The notes under the pieces are model-generated. The model did no database searches. It had not been told where the DNA came from and saw only the letters and a list, made by a program, of their open reading frames with translations. DNA of 64,000 nucleotides from assembly GCA_947179485.1 (NCBI GenBank), contig OX359249.1:37558250-37622249 (forward strand), in the 5' to 3' direction. A program made the translations under genes and the position numbers. Every line of letters starts with the position of its first letter. Position 1 is the first letter of the stretch. This stretch comes from Allacma fusca (taxonomy: Eukaryota; Arthropoda; Collembola; Symphypleona; Sminthuridae). Below, one piece after another: positions 63,178 to 64,000 of this stretch.

Positions 63178-64000
63178 GAGGTGACAAGTACTGTACATAC
63201 ATATGCAACGATTCTCCTGCAGTGTCTCAAATTTCTTTCCCAACTTTCATCATCAACACATTCTTCAAGTAAATTATTTAACGTTAATGAGTAACCGGAA
63301 ACATGAAAATACCAAATAACGTCAATTAAGTACCTAGCTCGAGAGCCTTCCCCGTTCATTTTATGTCATGTTATGTACTCGTATTGAAGGGATATCGCAG
63401 TCATACTTCATTTCTCTTTCCCTCCAAGATATATTGCCCATTTTTTCCTTCTAAATTAACAACACACCAACATTTCCTACTTCCTCAGAGGGGATTATCA
63501 ATTTTACCAAAATTATTTAACTACTGCATGACTTGGGGCTGATGGTACGGCTCCGGCTCCAGCTGACATCCCCTCCTGGGCAAAATTGACGGCTTAACCT
63601 TGGACCTATTTGCACGATGGGATAACATATTTCAGGCAATCAACAAGTATGTAGATATGTACATTCTGTGGGAGAAAAATATTCGTAGAGACAATAATAC
63701 ACTAATGGTTTTGAGCTCCCTTCAATAAAATTAATCAAAACAAAAATCAGGCTGAATCATATCAAAGAGCAGCATGCCCTATAAGATTGTTAGAGATATT
63801 GTTTAGAAAATCTGAAAATGAACTGATGGGAAGTCATGACATCATCATCAGTATTATTATGACTCGGTGTCATTTTATGAAGGCGAGAGAGAGGAACGAG
63901 GTTCGAAACAATTTATTTCCTACTATGTGGATGGGTATTTATGTCTCAGAACTGGGAACATATGTTAAGTAGATGAGTACTGCGAAGGGAAGAAGTACCA

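Larger units (their letters stand above)
61648..64000. other. twist 3' UTR and downstream flank
   Basis: AATAAA at 62113-62118 is a likely poly(A) signal. An A run lies at about 62206-62224 and a GA repeat at 63139-63174. No further gene is recognised up to the window end. Confidence 0.6.

Overview
The window is nuclear DNA from an arthropod, and I infer a crustacean. It is AT-rich and intron-rich, with many CT/GA, TG/CA and ATGT microsatellites and one decayed Tc1-like transposon. The sea-louse type of copepod (for example Lepeophtheirus) fits this texture best, but no marker gene here proves the species. There is no bacterial, viral or organellar block.

Two genes are supported, both on the + strand. 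The first is a caskin-type scaffold gene (18814-54597). Eleven coding exons join with every phase matching, giving an uninterrupted model of 1586 residues: a long low-complexity N-terminus, histidine- and glutamine-rich linkers, a tandem SAM pair (about residues 888-1021), a proline-rich region with SH3-ligand motifs, and a conserved acidic C-terminal tail. No ankyrin repeat, SH3 domain or CASK-binding motif of the vertebrate type is visible in the window. The second is a twist-type bHLH transcription factor (59457-61647): three coding exons, 215 residues, with a bHLH and a C-terminal Twist/WR box.

Layout: 1-18813 is non-coding repeat-rich sequence that contains the Tc1 relic (5799-7477). 18814-20233 is the large first coding exon of caskin. 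Three long introns (17.7, 5.7 and 5.8 kb) separate small exons at 37918-38274 and 43986-44152. A compact 4.7-kb cluster at 49905-54597 carries the remaining eight exons, including both SAM domains and the tail. A 4.9-kb intergenic stretch precedes twist, and 61648-64000 is twist 3' sequence and flank.

The genes are neighbours but not known partners. Caskin is a neuronal/synaptic scaffold linked in flies to Lar receptor signalling. Twist is a mesoderm regulator. I found no undescribed multi-gene system. The most interesting non-gene signals are a 73-nt hairpin in a twist intron, trinucleotide repeats that run into their own inverted copies, a G-rich quadruplex-type tract, and a caskin N-terminal exon whose frame is closed just upstream without a splice acceptor.
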